Shown piece by piece: positions 41,709-50,840 of a DNA stretch of 64,000 nt. The translations under genes were made by a program, and so were the position numbers. Below the pieces are notes generated by a model. The model saw only the letters and a list, made by a program, of their open reading frames with translations. It was not told where the DNA came from and did not search any database. This stretch comes from Xenorhabdus kozodoii (GTDB lineage Bacteria > Pseudomonadota > Gammaproteobacteria > Enterobacterales > Enterobacteriaceae), in NCBI RefSeq assembly GCF_002632875.1, contig NZ_NJCX01000019.1, positions 29,464-93,463 of the forward strand, read 5' to 3'. Positions within the stretch are counted from its first letter, which is position 1, and each line of letters begins with the position of its first letter.

Positions 41709-42983
41709 TCACTCACCAGAAACTTGGGCATCCGGCTTGCTATATATCAATAATGGTGCGGAGTTATCTTCAACAACCGTTTCATCAACGACAACTTTCT
41801 CTATATGTTCCATCGATGGCAGATCGTACATTGTATCCAGCAAAACACCCTCAACAATGGAGCGAAGGCCACGGGCACCCGTTTTACGCGCCATGGCTTT
41901 TTTCGCGATGGCAGCCAATGCTTCTTTTCTGAACTCCAGTTCAACACCCTCAAGATTAAACAGGGCTTGATACTGTTTGGTCAGCGCATTTTTGGGTTCC
42001 TGTAGGATTTGGATCAGTGCTTCTTCATTAAGTTCAGTCAATGTTGCCACGACGGGCAAACGACCGATGAATTCAGGAATTAACCCAAATTTGATTAAAT
42101 CTTCCGGTTCAACCTGGGACAGCAATTCACCTTCTGTTGCTTTCTCCGATTCCCCTTTAACTGTAGCACTAAAACCAATGCCTGAAGTGATATTCAAACG
42201 CTGGCTGACAACTTTATCCAAACCGGCAAACGCACCGCCACAGATGAACAAGATCTTGGAAGTATCAACTTGCAAGAACTCCTGCTGTGGATGCTTACGG
42301 CCACCTTGAGGAGGAACCGCTGCCACAGTGCCTTCAATCAGTTTCAACAGGGCCTGTTGAACCCCTTCTCCTGAGACATCACGGGTAATTGATGGGTTAT
42401 CAGACTTACGGGAAATTTTATCTATTTCATCAATATACACGATACCACGTTGTGCTTTCTGCACGTCGTAGTCACATTTTTGCAGCAGTTTTTGGATAAT
42501 ATTTTCTACATCTTCCCCAACATAACCGGCTTCGGTTAATGTCGTGGCGTCTGCCATAGTAAACGGAACGTCTAAATAGCGAGCTAATGTCTCTGCCAAC
42601 AACGTCTTACCGCTACCTGTCGGGCCAATCAACAGAATATTACTTTTACCGAGTTCCACACCGTTAGTGGCAGATTCGCCATTACGTAATCTCTTGTAAT
42701 GGTTATAAACCGCAACCGCTAACACTTTTTTCGCTGTTTCCTGGCCGATAACATAATCATCCAGATGTTGGCGAATTTCATGAGGAGTAGGCAATGCGCT
42801 ACGCTCGCGATGTGGTATCAGCTCTTTAATTTCTTCGCGAATGATATCATTACATAAATCGACACATTCATCGCAGATATACACTGACGGGCCGGCTATT
42901 AATTTCCGTACTTCATGTTGGCTTTTCCCGCAGAAAGAGCAATACAGCAGCTTTCCTGAACCGTCTTTGCGCTTATCTGTCAT
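41709..42983 (-). CDS. clpX: ClpX, unfoldase of ClpXP
   Basis: The product has 424 residues, as in E. coli. An N-terminal zinc-binding domain (C15, C18, C37, C40) recruits adaptors and substrates. The AAA+ module has Walker [17 protein letters not shown] and Walker [10 protein letters not shown]. The hexamer unfolds tagged proteins and feeds them to ClpP. It lies 145 bases downstream of clpP on the same strand. Confidence 0.98.
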   Translation of the reverse strand: MTDKRKDGSGKLLYCSFCGKSQHEVRKLIAGPSVYICDECVDLCNDIIREEIKELIPHRERSALPTPHEIRQHLDDYVIGQETAKKVLAVAVYNHYKRLRNGESATNGVELGKSNILLIGPTGSGKTLLAETLARYLDVPFTMADATTLTEAGYVGEDVENIIQKLLQKCDYDVQKAQRGIVYIDEIDKISRKSDNPSITRDVSGEGVQQALLKLIEGTVAAVPPQGGRKHPQQEFLQVDTSKILFICGGAFAGLDKVVSQRLNITSGIGFSATVKGESEKATEGELLSQVEPEDLIKFGLIPEFIGRLPVVATLTELNEEALIQILQEPKNALTKQYQALFNLEGVELEFRKEALAAIAKKAMARKTGARGLRSIVEGVLLDTMYDLPSMEHIEKVVVDETVVEDNSAPLLIYSKPDAQVSGE

Positions 42984-43128
42984 CAGTCAACCTCACTTTA
43001 TGAACTGTTATCCCAGTCTGTCCGGCATAACAGAAAAAACGCTGTCATTACTCCACCTAGCTTGGCGTCAACATCAAGAAACGCTCAGAGAAAGACTAGC
43101 ATCGGAGTAATAAAGTAATTATTAATAA

Positions 43129-43752
43129 TTAGCCGCGCTGGGTGAATATACTATCAACCAACCCGTATTCTACGGATTCTTCGGCTGATAAGAAACGATC
43201 GCGTTCGGTATCCTTAACGATCTTCTCAAGGGATTGTCCGGTATGTTTCGCCATCAATTCGTTCATCCGCGCTTTAACCTTGAGTATTTCCTGTGCATGG
43301 ATTTCAATGTCAGTCGCCTGTCCCTGAAAACCACCGAGTGGCTGGTGGATCATAACCCTGGAATTTGGCAGACAGAAACGCTTCCCTTTTGCTCCAGCGG
43401 TCAGCAGGAATGCCCCCATTGAACAGGCCTGCCCCATACAAATAGTACTCACATCTGGTTTGATAAACTGCATTGTGTCGTAAATAGACATGCCTGCCGT
43501 AATAACCCCACCCGGTGAGTTGATATATAAATGAATATCTTTTTCTGGGTTTTCTGCTTCCAAAAATAGCATTTGGGCAACGATCAAATTCGCCATATGA
43601 TCTTCAACAGGCCCAGTCAGAAAAATAATACGTTCCTTTAATAAGCGGGAATAGATATCAAATGCACGCTCTCCACGCGCTGTTTGTTCAACCACCATCG
43701 GCACCAAAGACATGTTAGGTGCATATTGATCTTGCTTGCCACTGTATGACAT
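43129..43752 (-). CDS. clpP: ClpP, serine protease subunit
   Basis: The product has 207 residues, as in E. coli. Ser111 (GQACSMGAF), His136 (MIHQPLGG) and an Asp near 185 form the triad. The first residues, up to about 14, form a propeptide before SLVPMV. The tetradecamer degrades substrates delivered by ClpX or ClpA. An AGGAGA site precedes the ATG. It lies upstream of clpX and downstream of tig. Confidence 0.98.
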   Translation of the reverse strand: MSYSGKQDQYAPNMSLVPMVVEQTARGERAFDIYSRLLKERIIFLTGPVEDHMANLIVAQMLFLEAENPEKDIHLYINSPGGVITAGMSIYDTMQFIKPDVSTICMGQACSMGAFLLTAGAKGKRFCLPNSRVMIHQPLGGFQGQATDIEIHAQEILKVKARMNELMAKHTGQSLEKIVKDTERDRFLSAEESVEYGLVDSIFTQRG

Positions 43753-43932
43753 TTCCGTCTCCTAATAGAACTCACGCTGGTGCCATTCATAACTGATTCT
43801 ACTTGAGATAAGCGATGATGACTATGATCCAAAGTTAACTAACAAGGGGACCTTCCCCCTCTAAAAAGTAGTAAGCTCTTACATAATAGTAAGAAAGGAT
43901 ATGAGGTTAAATCTGTTTTTTTCAAGAACAAT

Positions 43933-43964
43933 AAAAAAAACCCGCAAGCGTAGCCTGCGGGTTT
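43933..43964 (-). terminator. Rho-independent terminator after tig
   Basis: Read leftwards, AAACCCGCA pairs with TGCGGGTTT and is followed by TTTTTATTG. It lies about 60 bases past the tig stop, separating tig from clpP. Confidence 0.88.
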
Positions 43965-44025
43965 ACTTCGATTCACTGCATTGAGAGTGAGAGTTTCATC
44001 ATCTCAGGCAATCAATAAATGAAAC

Positions 44026-45330
44026 TTATGCCAATTGATTTTGGTTCATCAGTTCATTGAAGCCAGCTTCTTTTTCAGAAACTTTCGCTTTGCCCAGAAC
44101 AAATTCAACAGCCTGCTCTTCCAGAGCAATGTTGCGAATGTTGTTCATCATTTCTTTATTTTTGTTGTAGTACTCAACAACTTCTTTTGGATCTTCATAA
44201 GCGGCTGCCATCTCTTCGATCAACGTAGTCACGCGATCGTCTTCGACTTTCAGCTCATTGCTGCTGATCACTTCGCCTAACAGCAAGCCAACAACAACGC
44301 GGCGTTTAGCCTGCTCTTCGAACAGTTCACGTGGCAGAGCCATAGCTTGTTCTTCTTTGCCGCCAAAACGCTGAGCAGCCTGACGGCGCAGTACATCAAT
44401 TTCACTATCAATAACGGCCGCAGGAACGTCAATGTCGTTAGCCTTAACCAGACCATCAAGAACCTGAGTTTTGATGTTGTTACGGACGGCATTTTTCAGT
44501 TCGCGTTCCATGTTCTTACGAACTTCAGCACGCAGACCTTCAACAGTTGCCTCGGCAATACCAAAACGTTTGATAAACTCTTCAGTCAGTTCTGGCAGTT
44601 CACGTTGTTCAACTTTTTTCAGGTTGATCACGAACTTCGCAGCTTTACCTTTCAGGTTTTCTGCATGGTAATCTTCTGGGAAATTCACATCAATGGTAAA
44701 TTCTTCCCCTGCTTTGTGACCAACGATACCGTCTTCAAAACCTGGGATCATACGACCCTGACCCATTGCCAGAACGAAATCCGTTGATTTACCGCCTTCG
44801 AATTCTTCACCATCAATGGAACCCGTGAAATCAACAGTTACGCGATCTTCCGCAGCCACTGCTTCATCGGTTTCTTTCCAATCTGCCTGCTGTTTACGCA
44901 ACGTGTCCAGCATGCTGTCGACGTCTGTATCTTTGACTTCAACAACCGGTTTTTCAACTTCGATTTCTTCCAGACCTTTCAGTTCAATTTCTGGATAAAC
45001 TTCAAATTCAACTGCGTAAGTGAAGTCTTCGCCTTCTTTAAACTGTTCAGGCTTGTAGCTTGGCGCACCTGCTGGATTGATTTTCTGTTCAATGATCGCA
45101 TTGATGAAATTGCGTTGCATCAGATCACCCAGAACATCCTGAAGAACAGAAGCACCGTAACGCTGCTTAACGATCTTCATTGGCACTTTGCCCTTACGAA
45201 AGCCGTCGATACGGGCTTTCTTTGCTACATTAACCAGTTCACTGTCAACTGCTTTTTCGATATCGGCAGCAGGTACGGTGATTGACACACGACGCCCAAG
45301 GCCTTGAGTGGTTTCAACAGAAACTTGCAT
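44026..45330 (-). CDS. tig: Trigger factor
   Basis: The product has 434 residues (E. coli 432). The N-terminal ribosome-binding domain has the signature GFRKGKVP (about 43-50). An FKBP-type prolyl isomerase domain (about 150-245, [19 protein letters not shown]) and a helical C-terminal chaperone domain follow. It binds nascent chains at the ribosome exit. A GAGGTAAC site precedes the ATG. Confidence 0.97.
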   Translation of the reverse strand: MQVSVETTQGLGRRVSITVPAADIEKAVDSELVNVAKKARIDGFRKGKVPMKIVKQRYGASVLQDVLGDLMQRNFINAIIEQKINPAGAPSYKPEQFKEGEDFTYAVEFEVYPEIELKGLEEIEVEKPVVEVKDTDVDSMLDTLRKQQADWKETDEAVAAEDRVTVDFTGSIDGEEFEGGKSTDFVLAMGQGRMIPGFEDGIVGHKAGEEFTIDVNFPEDYHAENLKGKAAKFVINLKKVEQRELPELTEEFIKRFGIAEATVEGLRAEVRKNMERELKNAVRNNIKTQVLDGLVKANDIDVPAAVIDSEIDVLRRQAAQRFGGKEEQAMALPRELFEEQAKRRVVVGLLLGEVISSNELKVEDDRVTTLIEEMAAAYEDPKEVVEYYNKNKEMMNNIRNIALEEQAVEFVLGKAKVSEKEAGFNELMNQNQLA

Positions 45331-45707
45331 CTTGTTACCTCAAAAAAATCATAGTGCTCGGTCAACTTCAGAATGACTGCAATGCTTAAGACAAGCTCAT
45401 TGCAGTACTCTTTAAGAACCGGGGCGGTCGCATTTAAAAACCGAGAATCCCTGTGATCAGAAGCGTCCCGAAACCATTCTAAAAATTTAGACGCAGCATT
45501 ATAGCGGCGCAGACAGTATGAGTCGAGAATTGCAGACAAAAGCATGCACGATTTGTTGACTTATGTGATAGACGTTGCTCAATGACTGCATCACGATATT
45601 GTTTATCCAATATAGATAAACAAAAAGACAGCCCGAAGGCTGCTGGATAAAATTAAATCTGGATTAATAAAACAAAGGCAAATACGTGATTTATTTATCC
45701 AGAAAAA
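45331..45707 (-). other. bolA-tig intergenic region
   Basis: These 377 bases hold the bolA terminator (45623-45642) and must hold the tig promoter. Read leftwards from the terminator the sequence is unremarkable; I see no ORF with a ribosome site and no second structured element. Confidence 0.5.
45623..45642 (-). terminator. Rho-independent terminator after bolA
   Basis: Read leftwards, CAGCC-TTCG-GGCTG is a tight 5-bp stem with a UUCG tetraloop, followed by TCTTTTTG. It lies 66 bases past the bolA stop. Confidence 0.78.
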
Positions 45708-46031
45708 TTATAATGTTGAGGTCGTTGTACTTCCACCACGACACGCCGGAGAAGCTAAAACGGTGTCTTCTAATTCGATCCACTCTTTTTCCGTATAAGT
45801 ATGAAGCGCCAAAGCGTGTACACCTTCCTCTAATTCTTTGACCAAGACGCTATACACTGCACGGTGGCGATTAAGCATTTTTTGTTCAGCAAATTCATTG
45901 CTTATGATAATGATTTTAAAATGGCTTTCAGAACCCGCAGGCACATTGTGACGATAACTTTCATCGATCACTTCCAGGTGAGAGGGCTTGAATGCCGCCT
46001 GTAACTTTGTTTCTATTTCTTGACGAACCAT
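45708..46031 (-). CDS. bolA: BolA, stress-response morphogene
   Basis: The product has 107 residues (E. coli 105). The BolA fold includes [20 protein letters not shown] and [11 protein letters not shown], with conserved histidines that bind iron-sulfur clusters together with monothiol glutaredoxins. E. coli BolA affects cell shape and biofilm on entry into stationary phase. It is divergent from yajG and upstream of tig. Confidence 0.95.
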   Translation of the reverse strand: MVRQEIETKLQAAFKPSHLEVIDESYRHNVPAGSESHFKIIIISNEFAEQKMLNRHRAVYSVLVKELEEGVHALALHTYTEKEWIELEDTVLASPACRGGSTTTSTL

Positions 46032-46162
46032 CCCATTCTCCTAAATCACCAAAGGTTATTTATCAACCACATTATTGATTCTAGTTTATTTCCCGTGATT
46101 TATAACATCATGAGTAACTAAATCTTTTTAACATAATTTACCTAGGGTATTTCTCGCTATAT

Positions 46163-46232
46163 TTTAAACCGTGTTTCCAGCATCAGGGATATGCCGCTCC
46201 CAATGGCGATGCTATGATTACTGCGGTTTAAA
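46163..46232. repeat. Nested inverted repeat in the bolA-yajG gap
   Basis: TTTAAACCG (46163-46171) and CGGTTTAAA (46224-46232) are a perfect 9-bp inverted pair. Inside them AGCATC (46179-46184) and GATGCT (46208-46213) form a second pair. The whole 70-base element could fold into one interrupted stem. It lies 50 bases before the yajG ATG. Confidence 0.5.
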
Positions 46233-46281
46233 TTACCTGTATTAATATTGAGTATCTGAATCTTAAATTGAGAAAACCTAA

Positions 46282-46869
46282 ATGCTAAAGAAAATATTTA
46301 TTCCATTGATTACGCTTTTCTTTTTATCTGGGTTATCTGGCTGCGCTGACTCAGGCAATACATTAGCCATTCAACCCAAAATTGCCCTGCCACCAGCAGA
46401 TCCAACCATGAAAGCGATTACAGTCAGTATTAGTGGGGTCGATCATCGTCAATCTCAAGCCCTGGCGCAAATTAATCGTGATGCACGTTTAGTGACCTTG
46501 GTTCCTTCCCGTGACTTACGCTTTTTATTGCAAGAAGCACTGGAAAAGCAAATGGTGGCTCGCGGCTATATGATCGGTTCTCCCGCCAATGCCAATTTGC
46601 AGATTGTTGTAAATCAACTCTACGCTAATGTGCAAGAAGGTAGCCTTCGGCATGATATTTCGACCAAAGCTGACATCTCTATCATTGCTTATGCGCAAGA
46701 CGGGAGTAAACAAACCAAAAACTATCGTACCAGCTACAATGTTCAGGGGCCATTAGGTGCAACAAACGCAAAAATTGCTGATGCGGTCAATACTGTCTTA
46801 TCTGACGTGATTGCAGATATGGCTCAAGATGCGTCAATCAGCACCTTTATCAAACAAAACGTCCGCTAA
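46282..46869 (+). CDS. yajG: YajG, uncharacterised lipoprotein
   Basis: A 195-residue lipoprotein (E. coli 192). The signal peptide ends in the lipobox LSGC, with the lipidated cysteine at 21. The mature part is of the YajG family (PF03923-type), with no known catalytic motif. It is followed after 72 bases by ampG, as in E. coli, where the two are cotranscribed. Function unknown. Confidence 0.92.
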   Translation: MLKKIFIPLITLFFLSGLSGCADSGNTLAIQPKIALPPADPTMKAITVSISGVDHRQSQALAQINRDARLVTLVPSRDLRFLLQEALEKQMVARGYMIGSPANANLQIVVNQLYANVQEGSLRHDISTKADISIIAYAQDGSKQTKNYRTSYNVQGPLGATNAKIADAVNTVLSDVIADMAQDASISTFIKQNVR

Positions 46870-46941
46870 TAAGGATAATAAATAAACTTTCTGCCTAATT
46901 CTGACAAAACGAGATGATATGCAGAAAGTTTTGGGAGGCTC

Positions 46942-48471
46942 ATGACTAACCACCGTTATTTAAACCTATCTGCACTACGCAACTACCGAACCCTTCTATT
47001 ACTGGGCTTTGCCTCAGGTCTGCCTCTTGCACTCACGGCTGGAACGTTACAAGCATGGATGACTGTCGAAAATGTCGATATCCGCACTATCGGTTTTTTC
47101 ACTTTGGTTGGTCAAGCCTATGTTTTTAAGTTTCTCTGGGCGCCTGCGATGGATCGATATACCCCGTCATTTTTGGGACGCCGACGGGGATGGATGCTCA
47201 CGACTCAACTTTTATTAATAGTCAGCATTGCGGCAATGGGGTTCCTTCAACCTTCCCAACACCTGTGGTGGCTTGCAGTATTGGCTGTTACTGTTGCATT
47301 CTTCTCAGCTTCCCAGGATATTATTTTTGACGCCTATAAAACCGACTTGCTGTCACAGGAAGAGCGAGGTTCGGGTGCCGCCATTTCCGTGCTGGGCTAT
47401 CGGTTGGCTATGCTAGTTTCTGGGGGATTAGCCTTGCTGCTCGCCACCTATATTGGCTGGCAAGGTATGTATTGGGTTATGGCTGTCATGATGCTGATTG
47501 GGGTTTATGCCACGCTCACCGCGAAAGAACCCGACATTAATACAGCACCACCAAAAACATTGCGTCAAGCGGTATTGGAGCCACTGGTTGATTTTTTCAG
47601 CCGTAACAATGCCTGGCTTATCCTGCTACTCATTGTATTGTACAAGCTGGCAGATGCTTTCGCCCTCTCGCTCAGCACCCCTTTCCTGATCCGGGGTGTT
47701 GGTTTCAGTCCAGCCGAAGTCGGTATGATCAACAAAACCCTCGGACTCGCAGCAACTATTGTCGGTGCATTATACGGTGGCTATTTGATGCACAGGCTAA
47801 GCCTGTTCCGTGCCCTGATGATCTTTGGCATTCTTCAAACCGTTTCAAACTTCGGTTATTGGATACTTGCCATTACCCCTAAAGATATCTACACAATGGG
47901 GGCTATGGTTTTTCTGGAAAATATCTGTGGTGGCATGGGAACCGCAGCGTTTGTTGCGCTTCTAATGACTTTATGTAATAAATCATTTTCGGCAACACAG
48001 TTCGCGTTGCTTTCTGCATTATCAGCCGTTGGCCGCGTTTATGTCGGCCCTGTCGCAGGATGGTTTGCACAGGCTTATGATTGGCCAATGTTCTATCTAT
48101 TTTCTGTGGTTATCGGATTGCCGGGGCTTATATTGTTGCTCGTCTGCCGTAAGACACTGGCTTATACCCAGCAAAATGATGATTTTCTCCCACGAACACG
48201 CTTCAAAAAGGCTTACAAATCAGCCTTTATTATCATGATATTGGCTGCGCTGATGTTCATAGTTTGGTTAATTATCAACAGCGTACTGTTTATCATCACT
48301 CATTTAGTCTCTCTGATATACACCCTATCACCAGAAAGTATGCTGTATCTGCATGAAGTCAGCGAATGGATATCCCCACTGTTATCCTGGAGTGTCATGA
48401 TTGGAGCCTCAGGCTTTCTTTTAGGAGGAATACTGGATTATTTAGCGTTAAGGAAAAAGAAACTCATTTAG
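46942..48471 (+). CDS. ampG: AmpG, anhydromuropeptide permease
   Basis: The product has 509 residues (E. coli 491) and is an MFS-type permease with about 14 membrane segments. Conserved N-terminal stretches include LLLGFASGLPLALTAGTLQA. It imports GlcNAc-anhydroMurNAc peptides for cell-wall recycling, the signal path that controls AmpC where present. A GGGAGG site lies near the ATG. It is downstream of yajG. Confidence 0.95.
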   Translation: MTNHRYLNLSALRNYRTLLLLGFASGLPLALTAGTLQAWMTVENVDIRTIGFFTLVGQAYVFKFLWAPAMDRYTPSFLGRRRGWMLTTQLLLIVSIAAMGFLQPSQHLWWLAVLAVTVAFFSASQDIIFDAYKTDLLSQEERGSGAAISVLGYRLAMLVSGGLALLLATYIGWQGMYWVMAVMMLIGVYATLTAKEPDINTAPPKTLRQAVLEPLVDFFSRNNAWLILLLIVLYKLADAFALSLSTPFLIRGVGFSPAEVGMINKTLGLAATIVGALYGGYLMHRLSLFRALMIFGILQTVSNFGYWILAITPKDIYTMGAMVFLENICGGMGTAAFVALLMTLCNKSFSATQFALLSALSAVGRVYVGPVAGWFAQAYDWPMFYLFSVVIGLPGLILLLVCRKTLAYTQQNDDFLPRTRFKKAYKSAFIIMILAALMFIVWLIINSVLFIITHLVSLIYTLSPESMLYLHEVSEWISPLLSWSVMIGASGFLLGGILDYLALRKKKLI

Positions 48472-48507
48472 TCTACTACCTCACTTGATGCTTTTTCCTA
48501 TCTGTCT

Positions 48508-48542
48508 ACAGCGGAAGGCTGCAAAGTTCAGTCTTCTGCTGT
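48508..48542 (+). terminator. Hairpin after ampG
   Basis: ACAGCGGAAG pairs with CTTCTGCTGT (10 bp with one G-T) 37 bases past the ampG stop. There is no T-run after it, so it is at most a weak or Rho-assisted terminator. Confidence 0.4.
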
Positions 48543-48752
48543 CAGTTCATGTTGCTGGCTTGTTTATATTGCAAGTTTATAGTGACCAACTTCACAAGAA
48601 GAACAAAAACTCGCAATTATGTGGCCTGAAAGACATTTTTTTCAAGGTGAAATTATTTATATTTTAACTAACAAATATTATTATTTGAACGCATATTATT
48701 TCGAGCTATTCGAAATATCATTAACTACCACAGAACCATATAAAGGGAATTT

Positions 48753-49520
48753 ATGAAAAGACGTATTTTGACACTCACCGCCGTTGCCGCAGCCTTAGTT
48801 TCTGCTTCAGCCAGCGCGGAATACCAGTGGGGGTTTGGCAATGTCAGCATGAACTACCTTGACTGGAACAAACATACTACTCATAAAACCGGACAAACCT
48901 CGCATAAGGATGATTTTGCTTATTTAGAACTGGAAGGTGGAGCAGGATTTAGCTGGGGCGAGCTATATGGTTTTGCTGATTTAGAGAATCCTTTTAACAG
49001 CAAAACAGCCCAGCCAGGTGATAACCAACGTTACACTTTCAAGACAACCGGCCGCTTCTATCTGGGTGAGACGGGTTTCAACCTTTATGGCCATGTCTAT
49101 GGAACCTATTCATTACCGGGTAAAGCAAACGGTGGAAACTTCCATGAAGTAAATACCCTTTACGGATTAGGCTATAACGCGAATATTGCTGGCCTGTGGT
49201 TCAAACCTTTTGTCGCCCTGCACTATGTTGACCAAACTTTCTATTCAGGAAATAACGGTTATGTCGTAGGCTGGGTTGCAGGATACGATTTCAACCTTTG
49301 GGAACAAAAATTTAGCGTGACAAACTGGAATGAAATTGAATTAAACCGTAATGAGCGCTACGGCAACGGCGGACGCGAAGGCATCAATGGAGCCATCGCA
49401 TTATGGTGGACACCAACACCTTCTTTGACAACTGGAATTCAATACCGCTATGCGGATAACAAACTGGGAGAAGACTTCTTACAGGATGGTATTGTTTACA
49501 GTATAAAATATAACTTCTGA
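48753..49520 (+). CDS. ompK: OmpK/Tsx-family outer-membrane channel
   Basis: A 255-residue protein with a signal peptide (about 1-22, ending SASA) and a 12-strand beta-barrel pattern of alternating aromatic residues ending in Phe (VYSIKYNF). It fits the nucleoside-specific Tsx/OmpK porin family, nearer the Vibrio OmpK type than E. coli Tsx (294). The start follows AAAGGGAA. In E. coli ampG is directly next to cyo; here this gene is between them, with its own terminator. The substrate is inferred (nucleosides); in vibrios OmpK is a phage receptor. Confidence 0.82.
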   Translation: MKRRILTLTAVAAALVSASASAEYQWGFGNVSMNYLDWNKHTTHKTGQTSHKDDFAYLELEGGAGFSWGELYGFADLENPFNSKTAQPGDNQRYTFKTTGRFYLGETGFNLYGHVYGTYSLPGKANGGNFHEVNTLYGLGYNANIAGLWFKPFVALHYVDQTFYSGNNGYVVGWVAGYDFNLWEQKFSVTNWNEIELNRNERYGNGGREGINGAIALWWTPTPSLTTGIQYRYADNKLGEDFLQDGIVYSIKYNF

Positions 49521-49535
49521 TAACCAGTTTAATTG

Positions 49536-49558
49536 GTGAGCAGCCTGATGCTGCTCAC
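49536..49558 (+). terminator. Terminator after ompK
   Basis: GTGAGCAGC and GCTGCTCAC form a perfect 9-bp stem with a 5-base loop, 15 bases past the ompK stop. The following T content is low. Confidence 0.6.
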
Positions 49559-49791
49559 TGAAACCGATAAATAATAATTATCTTACCCATAACAAAGCGT
49601 ATTTCAGCTTTTTTTCTTTGATTTTTACCAGAATTTTTCTTTTTAAAATAGAGAGTTATTTGGAATTAACGCTCTATTTTGATTTTTTAGTTAAGATAAC
49701 CAACCGAAATTAACGTTTTGTTAAATTTAGAATCACATGTGATCCCTCTAACATAAAAAGCCTACAAGCCAACCTGCTTCTATTACAATTG

Positions 49792-49820
49792 TTTACACTC
49801 CGGTAACCTTACCGTAGAAT
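49792..49820 (+). promoter_or_regulatory. Predicted cyoA promoter with a palindromic spacer
   Basis: TTTACA (49792-49797) and TAGAAT (49815-49820) are separated by exactly 17 bases. The last 14 of these are the palindrome CGGTAACCTTACCG (49801-49814), flush against the -10. A factor bound there would block or alter RNA polymerase. The -10 is 50 bases before the cyoA ATG. E. coli cyo is repressed by ArcA and Fnr, but this palindrome matches neither consensus. Confidence 0.6.
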
Positions 49821-49870
49821 GCCCCCACTGATGAAACGACAATAAAGCTTTTGTTATCTGGGGTCGCTCA

Positions 49871-50836
49871 ATGAGACTTATGAAATACAAAAAAATTATT
49901 GGGTTATCGTCACTACTCGCAGCCACGTTAATGCTAAGTGGTTGTGATATGGTATTGATGAATCCCAAAGGTGCGATCGGCGCCGAACAAAAAACGCTGA
50001 TACTGACGGCGTTTGGCTTGATGCTGATCGTTGTTATACCGGCTATTGTAATGGCAATCATTTTTGCCTTACGCTACCGGGAAGCCAATAAATCTGCAAC
50101 TTATCGTCCAAACTGGGCACACTCAAATAAAATTGAGCTTGTCGTTTGGACAGTGCCTATCCTGATTATCATCATCTTGGCAACGATTACATGGAAAACG
50201 ACTCATGAACTCGATCCATATAAGCCATTGGACAGTGATGTAAAACCGGTGACGATTGAAGTTATTTCCCTTGATTGGAAATGGCTGTTTGTCTATCCGG
50301 AACAGGGTATTGCAACTGTAAATGAAATTGTATTCCCTAAAGATGTTCCAATTAACTTCAAAATCACCTCAGACTCTGTGATGAACTCTTTCTTCATCCC
50401 ACAGTTGGGTGGTCAGATTTATGCAATGGCGGGCATGCAGACAAAATTGCACCTAATTGCTAACTCAGCGGGTAAATACGACGGATTCTCAGCAAGTTAC
50501 AGTGGTCATGGCTTCTCAGGCATGAAATTCACTGCAACCGCGACTGATGATCGTGCAGGTTTTGAAGAGTGGGTGCAGAAAGTTAAAGCATCACCTAAAA
50601 CCCTGGATACCGTGCAAGCATTCAATGAATTGGCTAAACCTAGCCAAAACAACCCAGTTGAATACTTCTCAAGTGTGAAACCAAAACTGTTCCAAGAGAC
50701 TATCGCCAAATTCATGGGTGACATGGGTCATGGTGGTATGCATGGCATGGCGAGTCATGGCAAAACAGGGCAGGGTGAAGCTGCGGGTCATAATATGAAT
50801 ATGAGTCAGCCGGCTCATTCAGCTGTTGAGGAATAA
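49871..50836 (+). CDS. cyoA: CyoA, cytochrome bo3 quinol oxidase subunit II
   Basis: A 321-residue lipoprotein (E. coli 315). The lipobox LSGC has its cysteine at 25. Two membrane segments ([18 protein letters not shown] and [16 protein letters not shown]) precede a periplasmic cupredoxin-fold domain that lacks the CuA ligands, as in quinol oxidases. The C-terminal tail from about 282 is rich in His, Met and Gly. It is the first gene of cyoABCDE. Confidence 0.96.
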   Translation: MRLMKYKKIIGLSSLLAATLMLSGCDMVLMNPKGAIGAEQKTLILTAFGLMLIVVIPAIVMAIIFALRYREANKSATYRPNWAHSNKIELVVWTVPILIIIILATITWKTTHELDPYKPLDSDVKPVTIEVISLDWKWLFVYPEQGIATVNEIVFPKDVPINFKITSDSVMNSFFIPQLGGQIYAMAGMQTKLHLIANSAGKYDGFSASYSGHGFSGMKFTATATDDRAGFEEWVQKVKASPKTLDTVQAFNELAKPSQNNPVEYFSSVKPKLFQETIAKFMGDMGHGGMHGMASHGKTGQGEAAGHNMNMSQPAHSAVEE

Positions 50837-50840
50837 AGGC

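Larger units (their letters stand above)
49521..49870 (+). other. ompK-cyoA intergenic region
   Basis: These 350 bases hold the ompK terminator, an AT-rich stretch with GTTAA repeats that resemble ArcA half-sites (about 49690-49727), the palindrome ATCACATGTGAT (49732-49743) and the predicted cyoA promoter at 49792-49820. No ORF is seen. Confidence 0.5.

Noticed and set aside
43841..43875. Sigma-32 promoter for clpP (CCCCTTGT read leftwards)
   Set aside because: The -10 is close to consensus but no acceptable CTTGAAA-like -35 lies 11-16 bases upstream; left unannotated.
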